A stretch of DNA of 64,000 nucleotides from NCBI GenBank assembly GCA_020633465.1, contig JACKDN010000019.1:1-64000 (forward strand), read 5' to 3'. The translations under genes and the position numbers were made by a program. This document shows positions 27,636 through 36,463 of this stretch, piece by piece (position 1 is the first letter of the stretch; every line of letters begins with the position of its first letter). Source of the stretch: Myxococcales bacterium. GTDB taxonomy: Bacteria; Myxococcota_A; Bradymonadia; UBA7976; UBA1532. The notes below the pieces were generated by a model that saw only the letters and a list, made by a program, of their open reading frames with translations, was not told the origin of the DNA and did no database searches.

Positions 27636-28862
27636 ATGACCGACACCGAGAGGCCGCGGCGGCGGCGCTGGCTGCGCGCGCTGCTGTGGGTCGCGGTGGG
27701 CGGCGTGCTGTTGGGAGGGTTGGCCTTGGCTCATGTCTGGACCGCGCTGGGCAAGGCGCCGGGCGCCGACGACCGCGCCCGCTTCGCCGCCTCGCCGCGC
27801 TATCAGGGCGATCACTTCGTCAACGCGCTGCCCGTGCGCAACGACATGTGGAAGGCGATGGTGCGCTGGGTGAAGGGCGCGCCGAACCGCGAGCCCGAGG
27901 CGGCGCTGCCGATGGTGCCGCGCACGGCCGCGGACTTCGCCGAACACCCCGAGACCGGCCTGCGCATCACCTGGCTGGGCCACTCCACGATGCTGGTCGA
28001 GATCGACGGCCACCGCGTGCTGACCGATCCGGTCTGGGCCGAGCGCGCCTCGCCGGCCACGTTCACCGGGCCCAAGCGCTTCCACGCGCCGCCGCTGGCC
28101 ATCGCCGATCTGCCGGCGCTGGACGCCGTCGTCATCTCGCACGACCACTACGACCACCTCGATCACCGGGCCATCCAGGCGATCAGCGCGCGCGGCGTCG
28201 ACTTCTACGTGCCGCTGGGGGTGGGCAGCCACCTGCGCTATTGGGGCGTGCCGCCCGAGCGCGTGCACGAGCTGGACTGGTGGGACGAAGCGACGGTGGG
28301 CGCGCTGACGGTGGTGTGCACGCCGGCGCGCCACTTCTCGGGGCGCAAGGGCGTCGACCGCGACAGCACGCTGTGGTCGAGCTGGTCGATCCTCGGGCCC
28401 ACCCACCGCGCCTACTTCAGCGGCGACGGCGGCATGTCGCCCGACTTCGCCGAGATCGGGCGGCGCCTGGGGCCCTTCGACGTGACGATGATGGAGTCGG
28501 GGGCCTACGACGAGGCCTGGGCCGACGTGCACATGGGGCCGGAGCAGGCGGTGATGGCGCACCGCGATCTGCGCGGGCGGCTGCTGATGCCCATCCACTG
28601 GGGCACCTTCAACCTGGCGCTGCACCCGTGGATCGAGCCGGCCGAGCGGGTGCTGGCCGCGGCGGCGCAGGCGGGCGTGGCGGTGGCCATCCCCAAGCCG
28701 GGCGAGAGCGTCGTGCCACCCCCGCCCAGCGAGGTGGCGCGCTGGTGGCCCGACGACGTGCCCTGGCGCAGCGCCGCCGAGGCGCCGGTGGTGTCGTCGG
28801 GCCTGGCCGCGGGCGCCCTGCCCGCCCCGGACGAGGGGCTGGTGGCGGCCGACGCCGACTGA
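27636..28862 (+). CDS. Membrane-anchored metallo-beta-lactamase-fold hydrolase
   Basis: Encodes 408 residues from ATG 27636 (GAGGAG upstream). An Arg-rich start and one transmembrane helix (about 14-34) are followed by an MBL fold: WLGHSTMLVEIDGHRVLTDP, metal motif SHDHYDH (about 168-174), TPARHFSGR, YFSGDGG, and a final PIHWGTF His. This arrangement matches the NAPE-PLD/UlaG-like subgroup, which cleaves phosphodiester or lactone bonds in lipids or sugars. The exact substrate is unknown. The C-terminal 60 residues are an Ala/Pro-rich tail. It appears monocistronic, with a terminator before it. Confidence 0.87.
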   Translation: MTDTERPRRRRWLRALLWVAVGGVLLGGLALAHVWTALGKAPGADDRARFAASPRYQGDHFVNALPVRNDMWKAMVRWVKGAPNREPEAALPMVPRTAADFAEHPETGLRITWLGHSTMLVEIDGHRVLTDPVWAERASPATFTGPKRFHAPPLAIADLPALDAVVISHDHYDHLDHRAIQAISARGVDFYVPLGVGSHLRYWGVPPERVHELDWWDEATVGALTVVCTPARHFSGRKGVDRDSTLWSSWSILGPTHRAYFSGDGGMSPDFAEIGRRLGPFDVTMMESGAYDEAWADVHMGPEQAVMAHRDLRGRLLMPIHWGTFNLALHPWIEPAERVLAAAAQAGVAVAIPKPGESVVPPPPSEVARWWPDDVPWRSAAEAPVVSSGLAAGALPAPDEGLVAADAD

Positions 28863-28901
28863 TCGCCGAAAAGCGACCGATCCCGCCGTAAGGGTCCCCC
28901 T

Positions 28902-28919
28902 GCCACCGCGTCCGGTGGC
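28902..28919. promoter_or_regulatory. Short perfect hairpin before vWA lipoprotein
   Basis: GCCACCG (28902-28908) and CGGTGGC (28913-28919) pair perfectly around CGTC. It lies 20 bases before ATG 28940, just after a TAAGGGT -10-like element at 28889, so it would be in the leader RNA. It could equally end the hydrolase transcript. Confidence 0.4.
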
Positions 28920-28939
28920 GCACTCGAAGGGGGACCATC

Positions 28940-30853
28940 ATGAGAAAGAGCCTGGTTGGGTTGTTCGCCGTGTGCGCCGTCTTGGCGCTGGCGACGGGGT
29001 GCGGCGCCGACGATGAGGGCGGCGCGGGGATCGGCGACGCCGCGATCGGTATGGGCGGCGCGGGCGGATCCGAGGGGCCGGGCGGCTCGGGCCGGGGCGC
29101 GCCCTCGGCCGACGCCGGCGCGTGGAGCGGCGGCGGCGCGCCGGGCATGGGCGGCGCGCCGGGCGCCGGCGGCGAAGCCCGGAGGCTGGGGCAGCCCGGC
29201 GCGGGCGGCAGCCCCGGCGTGGGCGGCGATCCCGGCGGCTTCGACCCCGCGGGCGCCGGCGGTGAGCCCGGCATGGGCGGGTCGCCCGGCTTCGGCGGCG
29301 ATCCCGGGGCGGGCGGCGATCCCGGTGACTGGGGCGGGGGCGGGATGGGCGGCGCCGGCGGGACGGGCGGCGGCGCGCCTCCCGCCAACACCAACGTGAA
29401 CCTCGGCGGGACGCAGGACTTCGGCTTCGTCCGTCGTCTGCTCGCGGCCAACCGCGTGCCGATGCCCGACGACTTCGACGCCAGCGGCTTCTTCGCCGAG
29501 CACCACACGCCGCTGCCGCCGCCCGACTGCGGCGAGCGCGTCTGCCTGCAGGCGATGCTGGGTGTGATGGGCAACCTGGCCAACGGCGGCAACTGCACCT
29601 TGCTGCAGGTGGGCCTGAACTCGCCCATCGCCGCCAGCCCCGACAACCGCCCGCCTCTGAACCTGGTGGTGGTGGTCGACGTGTCGGGCTCGATGGAGGC
29701 GGACGGCAAGCTCGACTTCGTGCGCGACGGCCTGTCGCAGACCGTCGCCGAGCTGTTCGACGACGATCAGCTGGCCATCGTGAAGTACAGCGATCGGGCC
29801 GAGGTGGTGTTCGATCTGGCGCCGATGCGCGGCCACCGCAACGACATGCTGCGCGCGGTCGAGTCGCTGGTGCCCGAGGGCTCGACCAACCTGCACGACG
29901 GCCTGCGCATGGGCTACGAGCAGGCGCTGGCCGCCTACGACAGCGGGCGGCAGAACCGCGTCATCCTGCTCAGCGACGGGCTGCCGACGGCGGGCATCAC
30001 CGACACCGACGCCATCCTGTCGATGAGCCGCCGGTTCAACAGCGACGGCGTCGGCCTGACCACCGTGGGCCTGGGCCTGGACTTCAACCGCGCGCTGATG
30101 AGCGGCCTGGCCCAGCAGGGCGACGGCAACTTCTACTTCCTCGAGAACGCCGCCGCGGTCGAGGAGGTGTTCACCGAGGAGCTGAGCTACTTCACCGTGC
30201 CGGTCGCCTTCGACGTGCACCTGCGCGTGCGCGAGGGCAGCGACTTCCGGCTGCGGCGCGCCTTCGGGTCGCCCCTGTTCGCCGAGACCGAGGACGGCGG
30301 GCGGCTGGACGTGCCCAGCGTCTTCCTGGCCCACCGCGTGGCCCACGACGACGTCGGCCCCGGCAACGGGCGGCGCGGCGGCGGCAGCGCGCTGCTGATC
30401 GAGCTCGAGCCCGTCGACGAGCCGACCGGCGAGGCCGGCGAGGCGACCGTCGGCGTCGTCGAGATCGAGTTCCGCGAGCCGGGCAGCGACGCCATCATCC
30501 GCCAGCAGGTCGAGGTGCGCTCGCCCGACGCCCCGGGCACGCTGCGCCCCGAGGGCTTCTTCGAGAACCGCATCGTCGAGAAGAGCTTCGTCATGCTGAA
30601 CATCTACGTCGGCATGGTGATGGCCAGCGAGGCCTTCCACGTCGAGCGCGCGCCCGAGGCGGCCATCGGCATCCTGCAGCGCGTGGTGGCGGCGGCGGTG
30701 GACTACGAGGACTCGGCCAACGACGGCGCGGGCGACGTCGACATCGACCTCGACATCGAGCTGATGCTCGACTTCATCCGCGTGATCGAGGCCAACGGTG
30801 GGCGCCCGCCCGTCGAGAGCGACATCCCCGAAGATCCCTGGCCGGCGGACTGA
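28940..30853 (+). CDS. vWA-domain lipoprotein with Gly-rich linker
   Basis: Encodes 637 residues with lipobox ALATGC. Residues about 25-150 are a Gly/Ala/Pro low-complexity linker (PGAGG, GMGG units). About 235-420 is a vWA domain with full MIDAS (VVDVSGSMEADG, conserved Thr, LLSDGLPTAGITD). The rest is beta-rich (FDVHLRVREGSDFRL...) and ends with an acidic helix. The same plan occurs in the protein at 13187. Within the linker, a seven-residue segment (near 29175-29198) reads like an out-of-frame copy of the surrounding PGxWGxPG pattern. It is surface anchored; binding partner unknown. Confidence 0.85.
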   Translation: MRKSLVGLFAVCAVLALATGCGADDEGGAGIGDAAIGMGGAGGSEGPGGSGRGAPSADAGAWSGGGAPGMGGAPGAGGEARRLGQPGAGGSPGVGGDPGGFDPAGAGGEPGMGGSPGFGGDPGAGGDPGDWGGGGMGGAGGTGGGAPPANTNVNLGGTQDFGFVRRLLAANRVPMPDDFDASGFFAEHHTPLPPPDCGERVCLQAMLGVMGNLANGGNCTLLQVGLNSPIAASPDNRPPLNLVVVVDVSGSMEADGKLDFVRDGLSQTVAELFDDDQLAIVKYSDRAEVVFDLAPMRGHRNDMLRAVESLVPEGSTNLHDGLRMGYEQALAAYDSGRQNRVILLSDGLPTAGITDTDAILSMSRRFNSDGVGLTTVGLGLDFNRALMSGLAQQGDGNFYFLENAAAVEEVFTEELSYFTVPVAFDVHLRVREGSDFRLRRAFGSPLFAETEDGGRLDVPSVFLAHRVAHDDVGPGNGRRGGGSALLIELEPVDEPTGEAGEATVGVVEIEFREPGSDAIIRQQVEVRSPDAPGTLRPEGFFENRIVEKSFVMLNIYVGMVMASEAFHVERAPEAAIGILQRVVAAAVDYEDSANDGAGDVDIDLDIELMLDFIRVIEANGGRPPVESDIPEDPWPAD

Positions 30854-30886
30854 CGCGGCGCGCGGGCGCTGCCATCGCGGGCACGC

Positions 30887-30927
30887 GCCTTGCCTTCGAT
30901 GGCAAGGCGAGCCGGTGGGACCGGCTC
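30887..30927 (+). terminator. Two back-to-back perfect hairpins
   Basis: GCCTTGCC/GGCAAGGC (30887-30894, 30901-30908) and GAGCCGGT/ACCGGCTC (30909-30916, 30920-30927) are two adjacent 8-bp stems with loops of 6 and 3 bases. They lie in the 139-bp gap after the vWA gene. They fit a tandem terminator, or a leader structure for the gene starting at 30993. Confidence 0.5.
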
Positions 30928-30992
30928 GGCGGCGGCGCGGCGGGTCGGGGGACCCCACCCGCCGCGACCCCCGACCCCGGACCGGAGGCCCC

Positions 30993-32249
30993 ATGCGCAC
31001 CTGGATGCCACTCGCCGCTGCCCTCTCGTTGACCGCCTGCGCCGCCGGCGACCTGGGCGACGACGCCGTCGACGACGCCTGTGTCGATGGCACCGCGCCC
31101 GAGCTGTGCCAGCCCGAGACCTGGAGCCTGGCCGACGAGGCCGAGGCCATCGTCGCCGCCGACGACGATCCCGAGGATCTGATCCTCAAGGCCGGCAAGC
31201 GCGCCGTCGAGGTCGGCCCGCCGACGCGCCGCCGGCCCATCGCGCTGGCGACCGACGGCGACGTCGCCTCCTACGCGCTGCGCATCCGCGACGAGCGCCG
31301 CCAACGCCCCAAGGCCGTCTACTCGGTGCGCCTGACCGATCTGCAGCCGGACGAGCGGGTGAAGGTGGTCGGCGAGGCGATGATCTCGTTCTGCGACGAC
31401 AAGGATCGCCGGGGCGACTCGAGCGACGCGGCCACGACGCCCTGCACCCGCGCCCACATGCAGCGCGCGCCCTATCGCTACACGCCGCGGCTGAGCGCCG
31501 CGTTCGTGCTGTCGGACGGGCCGCGGCCGAACGGCCGGCGCGTGTCGAGCTGGCGCGAGACGACGTGCTCGAAGGAGAAGCACCACTGCGCGCTGACGCT
31601 GCCGCGGGTGACGCTGAAGGACGTGCCGGCCGGGGGCGACAAGTGGCTGCACCTGGTGGTGACCGCCGACGCGCGCGGCGCCGACGCGAAGTCGTGGCAC
31701 GTGATGGAGGTGGAGCAGGGCAAGGGGCGGCTGACCGTGGCGCGCCTGGCGCCCGAGGTGAAGCGGCTGCGGGCGAAGACCACCGACGACCTCGTCTCGC
31801 GCGGCTGGCTGGGCGTCGACCAGACCCCCGACGAGGGGGACTTCACGCAGGTGCAGCGCATCGTGTTCCGCCAGCCGCTGAAGAACCTGAAGAAGGGCGA
31901 CCTGCTGACGGCGCACGCGCGCATGCACGCGACGCTGGAGCGCTTCGACTGCGATCCCCTCATCTCGACGCAGCTCCTCCTGACCGATCGGCCCAACGAG
32001 AAGGAGCCCAACGACGCGCTGCGGCGCCTGACCGTCAAGAACGGCTTCAACTGTCGCGCGCACGGCGGCGGCGAGTGCGTCTACACCAAGTCGGGCGCCA
32101 TCCGGCTGGACGACGATCTGCCCGGCACCAGCTACCTGACGATGGTGGCCATGGCCAAGCGCTCGTGCGCCGCGCCCCACGGTCGCGACCGATGGAAGAT
32201 GAACGCGGGCAAGGGCGAGCTGTCCGTCGAGGTGTTCCGCGCCGAGTGA
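30993..32249 (+). CDS. Lipoprotein of unknown function
   Basis: Encodes 418 residues from ATG 30993 with GGAGG upstream. Lipobox LSLTAC. Two similar beta-sandwich halves are suggested (VYSVRLTDLQPDERVKVVGE...; RIVFRQPLKNLKKGDLLTAH...), each containing a Cys pair and a segment of the type P-N-x-R or N-E-K-E-P-N, rich in Lys/Arg and Thr. This looks like an internal duplication. No catalytic motif is seen and no family is recognised. It follows the tandem hairpins and precedes the MoxR-system promoter. Confidence 0.75.
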   Translation: MRTWMPLAAALSLTACAAGDLGDDAVDDACVDGTAPELCQPETWSLADEAEAIVAADDDPEDLILKAGKRAVEVGPPTRRRPIALATDGDVASYALRIRDERRQRPKAVYSVRLTDLQPDERVKVVGEAMISFCDDKDRRGDSSDAATTPCTRAHMQRAPYRYTPRLSAAFVLSDGPRPNGRRVSSWRETTCSKEKHHCALTLPRVTLKDVPAGGDKWLHLVVTADARGADAKSWHVMEVEQGKGRLTVARLAPEVKRLRAKTTDDLVSRGWLGVDQTPDEGDFTQVQRIVFRQPLKNLKKGDLLTAHARMHATLERFDCDPLISTQLLLTDRPNEKEPNDALRRLTVKNGFNCRAHGGGECVYTKSGAIRLDDDLPGTSYLTMVAMAKRSCAAPHGRDRWKMNAGKGELSVEVFRAE

Positions 32250-32265
32250 TCGCGGCTCGGCCCTC

Positions 32266-32295
32266 TTTCGAGGCGCCCCCGGCCTTCGGTATGGT
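32266..32295 (+). promoter_or_regulatory. Promoter of the MoxR-bpX operon
   Basis: The -10-like TATGGT at 32290-32295 is identical to the hexamer before the gene at 8576. A weak -35 TTTCGA (32266-32271) lies 18 bases upstream. The leader to GTG 32325 is about 25 bases. No further promoter-like gap exists before 39116, so this may drive the whole operon. Confidence 0.4.
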
Positions 32296-32324
32296 CCTCC
32301 GCCGAGTCGGAACGGAGGTCCACC

Positions 32325-33215
32325 GTGCGCCACCTGCTGCTCGTCATGCTGTGCGCCCCGTCGTTCGCGGTTGCCGCCGAGGGTCCGCCCGCCGGGTGGA
32401 CCGAACAGTGGAAGGCGCGCTGCGAGGCCAGCCTGGTCGAGATCCCGAAGGCCGATCTGGTGACGGTCGAGGCCAAGCCCCGCGTGGTGTTCGGCGCGGT
32501 CGATCTGCACCTGGCCCCGGGCACCTGGCGCTACGACGGCCAGACCGTCACCGACCTGGCCGAGGTGCGCAAGGCGCGGCAGCGCAAGAAGGCGCTGGCC
32601 GACCGCCTGGGCCCCGGGGCCGGCCTGGGTGGCTACCTGCCGAAGAAGTCGGGGCCGGCGCTCTGGCAGCTGACGGTGGCGCCCGACACGCCGATGCACC
32701 AGCTCGACGCGACGCTCGACTGGCTGGCGCGCGCCGACGGCATCGGCGCGGCGGTCGTCGTCGCGCGCGTCGAGCCGGCGCCACTGTGGCTGCCCGATCC
32801 CGACTTCGACGCGGAGGTGCTCGCGCCGCTGTGGAAGGGGCCGGAGGGCGGACCGCCGCGCGCCGACGTGCTGCAGTCGAAGCTGGCCGACCTGGTCGCG
32901 AAGACCGCCGAGGGCTGCCCGGACTATGGCCGCCTGGTCGAGCGCGCGCGCAAGGTGCCCATCGAGGATCGCTGCGTCGCGATGGTGGACGCGCTGGTCG
33001 AGGTGCGGCGGGCCTGCCCCGGCAGCGCCGACCGGCTGACCACCCTCCACCGGCGCCTGGTGAACAACGACAACCTGCTGACCTACGTGCGCTTCGACTT
33101 CGCCGCCGACGGCGAGGACGCGGGCTTCGAGCGCGAGCAGACCTGGGGCGAGGCGGCGCAGGGCGTGTTCGCCAAGGGCGACCGGCGGCTGCGGCCGAAC
33201 CCGGCGTCGCCGTGA
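32325..33215 (+). CDS. Exported protein, first gene of MoxR operon
   Basis: Encodes 296 residues from GTG 32325 with GGAGG. A signal peptide (LLLVMLCAPSFAVAA) predicts export. The body is mostly helical, with four Cys and Lys/Arg-rich patches (RKARQRKKALADRLG); no known domain is recognised. Its TGA is inside the GTG of the MoxR gene (GTGA), so it is translationally coupled to the ternary system, although the other products look cytoplasmic. It could be a passenger, a substrate, or a sensor for the system. Confidence 0.75.
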   Translation: MRHLLLVMLCAPSFAVAAEGPPAGWTEQWKARCEASLVEIPKADLVTVEAKPRVVFGAVDLHLAPGTWRYDGQTVTDLAEVRKARQRKKALADRLGPGAGLGGYLPKKSGPALWQLTVAPDTPMHQLDATLDWLARADGIGAAVVVARVEPAPLWLPDPDFDAEVLAPLWKGPEGGPPRADVLQSKLADLVAKTAEGCPDYGRLVERARKVPIEDRCVAMVDALVEVRRACPGSADRLTTLHRRLVNNDNLLTYVRFDFAADGEDAGFEREQTWGEAAQGVFAKGDRRLRPNPASP

Positions 33216-34342
33216 GCGTCGAGGCCGCCGCGGAGGCGGTGCGGGCGGCGCTGGCCGAGGCGCGGCGCGGGCTGATCGGGCGGGACGCGCTGGTCGAGCT
33301 GGTCGCGTTGGCGGCCGTCGCCGGCGAGCACCTGCTGGTGATCGGCCCGCCCGGCACCGCCAAGTCCGAGGCCGTGCGCCGCGTGTCGCGCGCGCTGGGC
33401 GGCGACTACTTCGAGTACCTGCTGGGGCGCTTCACCGAGCCCAGCGAGGTGTTCGGGCCGGTCGACCTGGCCAAGCTGCGGGCGGGCACCGTCGAGACCC
33501 GCACCGCCGGCATGCTGCCCGAGGCGCAGATCGCCTTCCTGGACGAGGTGTTCCTCGGCTCGACGGCCATCCTCAACACGCTCTTGGGCATGCTGAACGA
33601 GCGCCGCTTCCGGCGCGGCCACACGGTGATCGAGTGCCCGCTGCGCGTCTGCGTCGGCGCGTCGAACGCGCTGCCCGAGGACGAGGCGCTGGCCGCCTTC
33701 GCCGATCGCTTCCTGCTGCGCACCTTCGTGGCGCCCATCGACGACGCCCTGCTGGAGGATCTGCTCGAGGGCGGCTGGTCGCTGCGGCCGGCGGCGCGGG
33801 CGGTGGCGCGCGTCGAGCACCTCGACGCCCTGCGGGCGCAGGCCCGCGGCGCCGATCTCACCGCCGTCCGGCCCGCGCTGGCGCGCGCCCTGCGGCTGCT
33901 GCGCTCGGCCGGCGTCGAGCTGTCCGATCGCCGCATGGTGAAGGTGCAGCGTGTGGTGGCCGCCGCCGCCGTGCTCGACGGCCGCGCCCAGCCCGGGCCC
34001 GGCGATCTGTGGCCGCTGATCTACGCGGTGCCCACCGCCGAGCAGCAGCAGGTGGCGCGGGACGTCCTGCGGCCGGTGCTCGAGGAGGCCCGCAACGCCG
34101 CCCTGGGCGCGGCCACCGAGGCGGCGTCGCTCAGCCCCGCGGCGCGCGCGCAGCGCCTGGCCGAGCGCGCCCGCGCCCTGCTCGACGCACGGCCCGCCGA
34201 CGACGCCGCCCTGACCGACTGGCGGTTGAGCCTCGAGGGCGTCGCCCGCGCCATCGACGCCGGCTTCCCGCCCGACGCCCTGCCCGAGCCGCTGCCCGGC
34301 CTGCGCGCCGAGCTGGTGGCCGCCCTGGACGCCGCGCGGTGA
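33212..34342 (+). CDS. MoxR-family AAA+ ATPase
   Basis: Encodes 376 residues from GTG 33212. It has Walker A GPPGTAKSEA (about 45-54), Walker B IAFLDEVFLG (about 107-116), sensor 1 GASNALPED, and an Arg finger in FADRFLLRTFV. After the AAA+ core come a helical lid and an extra helical C-terminus (about 290-376). MoxR ATPases act as chaperone-like remodelling machines together with vWA proteins. Here the vWA/propeller and bpX genes follow in overlapping order, which identifies the MoxR component of a MoxR-vWA-beta-propeller ternary system. Confidence 0.92.
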   Translation: MSVEAAAEAVRAALAEARRGLIGRDALVELVALAAVAGEHLLVIGPPGTAKSEAVRRVSRALGGDYFEYLLGRFTEPSEVFGPVDLAKLRAGTVETRTAGMLPEAQIAFLDEVFLGSTAILNTLLGMLNERRFRRGHTVIECPLRVCVGASNALPEDEALAAFADRFLLRTFVAPIDDALLEDLLEGGWSLRPAARAVARVEHLDALRAQARGADLTAVRPALARALRLLRSAGVELSDRRMVKVQRVVAAAAVLDGRAQPGPGDLWPLIYAVPTAEQQQVARDVLRPVLEEARNAALGAATEAASLSPAARAQRLAERARALLDARPADDAALTDWRLSLEGVARAIDAGFPPDALPEPLPGLRAELVAALDAAR

Positions 34343-34361
34343 GCTCGCGCCGGCGCGCACG

Positions 34362-34763
34362 GTGAGCGTCGCGCTCGAGTGGGTCCCGCGCGCGGCGCCG
34401 CTGACGCCCTGCGCGGCCGTCGCCGCCGGGGGCCGCCGCCCGCCGACTGGCCCGGCACCTGCTGGCGTCGGGGGCGCTCGAGGGCCTGCGCGGCGTCGCC
34501 GGACCCGACCTGCTGGTCTGCCTCGGCGAGCCCCCGCCGTGGGTCGACGGCGTGCTGCTGCTGGGCGCCGATCCGGACGCCCCCGGCCTGCTGATGCCCA
34601 CGTATCTGCGCCCGACGCTGCCGCTGTCGCTGGTCGAGGCCGCGCTGCGCCGCGACGCCCGCCGGGGCCGCTGGCGGTGCTGCCGGCCGCGCGCCGGCTG
34701 GTGCCGCTGGGCGACGCGCGCGGGCTGGACGCGGGCCGCCTGCGGCGCTGGGCCGACGCGTGA
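34362..34763 (+). CDS. bpX5-like protein of the ternary system (two compensating frameshifts)
   Basis: The frame 34362-34763 is open (133 residues) but reads sensibly only at its ends: VALEWVPRAAPLTPCAAVAA at the start and GPLAVLPAARRLVPLGDARG at the end. Between a GGGGG run (34428-34432) and a GGGG run (34664-34667), the +1 frame carries the family-like middle (RRLARHLLASGALEGLRGVA, PWVDGVLLLGADPDAPGLLM). One extra G and one missing G restore a continuous protein. The order PLTPCA, then WVDG, then GPLAVLP and PLG is recalled from bpX5 domains. The stop overlaps the next start (GTGA). Confidence 0.6.
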   Translation: MSVALEWVPRAAPLTPCAAVAAGGRRPPTGPAPAGVGGARGPARRRRTRPAGLPRRAPAVGRRRAAAGRRSGRPRPADAHVSAPDAAAVAGRGRAAPRRPPGPLAVLPAARRLVPLGDARGLDAGRLRRWADA

Positions 34764-36463
34764 CCGAGCTCGCCCCGCACCTGCAGGCCTGGGCCGCCGA
34801 GCTCGCCGGCTACGATCCGGCGCTGGCCCTCTCGCTGGCCGATCCGCTCCGCCGCCTGGCCGCCGCGCTGGGCCCCGTCCCGCGGCTCGCGCCCACCGGC
34901 GAGGGCGAGCCGGCCGGCTTCGACGGCCTGACCCGCCGCGGCGATCCGGCGCACCTGCTGCTGTCCGAGTGGCTGCTGGCCGACGACGTGCCCGACGAGT
35001 TCCTGCGCCGCGCGGTCGACGGCGAGCTGGCCTTCCTCGCGCCGCGCCGCGTGGACGCCGTCCACGCCCGCCGCGGCGTCGCGCTGTTCGACGGCGGCCC
35101 CGACCAGATCGGCGCCCCGCGCCTGCTGCACGTCGTGGCGCTGCTGGTGCTGGCGCGCCGCACGCGCCTGGGCGGCGGCGCCTTCCAGTGGGGTCTGCTG
35201 CAGGACGCCGACCGCCGGCTGATGGTGCACGTCACCCCGGCGGCCGCGCGCCACCTGCAGCGCGCCCGCGCCGCGACGCAGGCCGCGCCGGCGCACCTGG
35301 CGGGGTGGCTCGACGCGCTGGGTCCCCTGGGCGCCGAGGACGACCTGTGGCTGGTGGGCGGCCCGTCGCTCGACGCCCTCGGCGGGCCCGGCTCGCGCCT
35401 GCGCATCACCGAGGTGCTCGACCCCGACGAGGACGCCCTCGAGGTGCAGGTGCTGCGGGGCGGCGCGCGCGCCCGCACGCTGCGGCTGCCGCTGCCCGAC
35501 GACGCGACCGCCACGCGCCTGCTGCGCCACCCGCTGCGGCAGCCGACCGTCACCGACGCCGCGTCGGGCGTGCCCACGGCGCTGGCGCTGTCGGCCAACG
35601 CCAGCCGCGCCCTCTGCCTCGACGACACCGGCGCCCTCGTCGCCCACCACGTGCCCAACGCGCCGGTGAAGCGCGCCGGCGCGCTGGGGCGCGTGCGCCG
35701 CCTGGCGCCCTGGCCGGGCTTCACGATGCTGGGCGGCGCCTACTGGAAGCGGAAGACCGTCGCTCTGTCGGCCGACGACGCCAAGGTGGTGCTGGCCCGC
35801 GGCGGCGCCGTCCTGAGCATGTTCGAGCGCCCGCCGGACTTCGAGGCGGGCGAGGGCTTCGTGGCCCTGGCGCAGCACAGCGCGCAGAACCCGGAGGCCG
35901 TCTACTACCTCGCCCCGCGCGGCCGCCTGTGGCGCGTCCCCGCGCACGGCGAGCTGCCCCTGCGCGTGTGGTCCGAGGGCGTCGTGGCGACCGCCGTGGG
36001 CGGGGCGCTGCTGGTCGAGCCCGACGCGCCCGTCCGGCTGTGCTATCGCCGCTTCGACGGGTCGATCCCGAAGCCGATCGCGACGACCGCCCGGGCCGCC
36101 GAGGCCGTCCTGGGCCAAGGCCAGGCGGCCTGGCCCGACGAGGCCGGGCAGTGGCACGTGACCGGCGTCTGGACCGACGCGCCCCCGACGCCGATCGACG
36201 TGCCCCCCGGCGCGCGCGTGCTGGGCGTGCCCGACTACGGGCCGCCTCGGCTGTGGGTGGCGGACGCCGACGGGGTGACGGTCCGTCTGGTGGGCGAGGC
36301 CGGTGAGATGGGCCGCGTCACCGCCGAGGCGCCGGTGCAGGACGTCGCGGTGGGCGCCTCGCGCGAGGTGGTCGTCTTCCTGCTGACCGACGGCCGCCTG
36401 TCGCTGCACGCGGTGGGCGTCGCCGGCCCGCTGTACCAGGTGCAGCCGGGGGGCGACGCGTGA
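34760..36463 (+). CDS. vWA-like / beta-propeller protein of the ternary system
   Basis: Encodes 567 residues. The N-terminal helical part (about 1-75) has LLLSEWLLADDVPDEFLRRA. About 95-210 is a vWA-like fold whose MIDAS is degenerate (ALFDGGPDQIGAPRLLH in place of DxSxS). From about 215 a propeller follows with repeated strands (ALALSANASRALCLDDTGAL, VALSADDAKVVLARGGAV, VYYLAPRGRLWRVP, VFLLTDGRLSLHAV). No signal peptide is present, so it is cytoplasmic. It is the vWA/propeller arm expected to work with the MoxR ATPase. Start and stop overlap its neighbours by GTGA. Confidence 0.78.
   Translation: MTELAPHLQAWAAELAGYDPALALSLADPLRRLAAALGPVPRLAPTGEGEPAGFDGLTRRGDPAHLLLSEWLLADDVPDEFLRRAVDGELAFLAPRRVDAVHARRGVALFDGGPDQIGAPRLLHVVALLVLARRTRLGGGAFQWGLLQDADRRLMVHVTPAAARHLQRARAATQAAPAHLAGWLDALGPLGAEDDLWLVGGPSLDALGGPGSRLRITEVLDPDEDALEVQVLRGGARARTLRLPLPDDATATRLLRHPLRQPTVTDAASGVPTALALSANASRALCLDDTGALVAHHVPNAPVKRAGALGRVRRLAPWPGFTMLGGAYWKRKTVALSADDAKVVLARGGAVLSMFERPPDFEAGEGFVALAQHSAQNPEAVYYLAPRGRLWRVPAHGELPLRVWSEGVVATAVGGALLVEPDAPVRLCYRRFDGSIPKPIATTARAAEAVLGQGQAAWPDEAGQWHVTGVWTDAPPTPIDVPPGARVLGVPDYGPPRLWVADADGVTVRLVGEAGEMGRVTAEAPVQDVAVGASREVVVFLLTDGRLSLHAVGVAGPLYQVQPGGDA

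Noticed and set aside
34552..36306. Plus-strand frame of 584 codons overlapping the vWA/propeller gene
   Set aside because: Only its first ~40 codons (the bpX5 middle) look coding; the rest is an Arg/Ala/Pro shadow of the 34760 gene.
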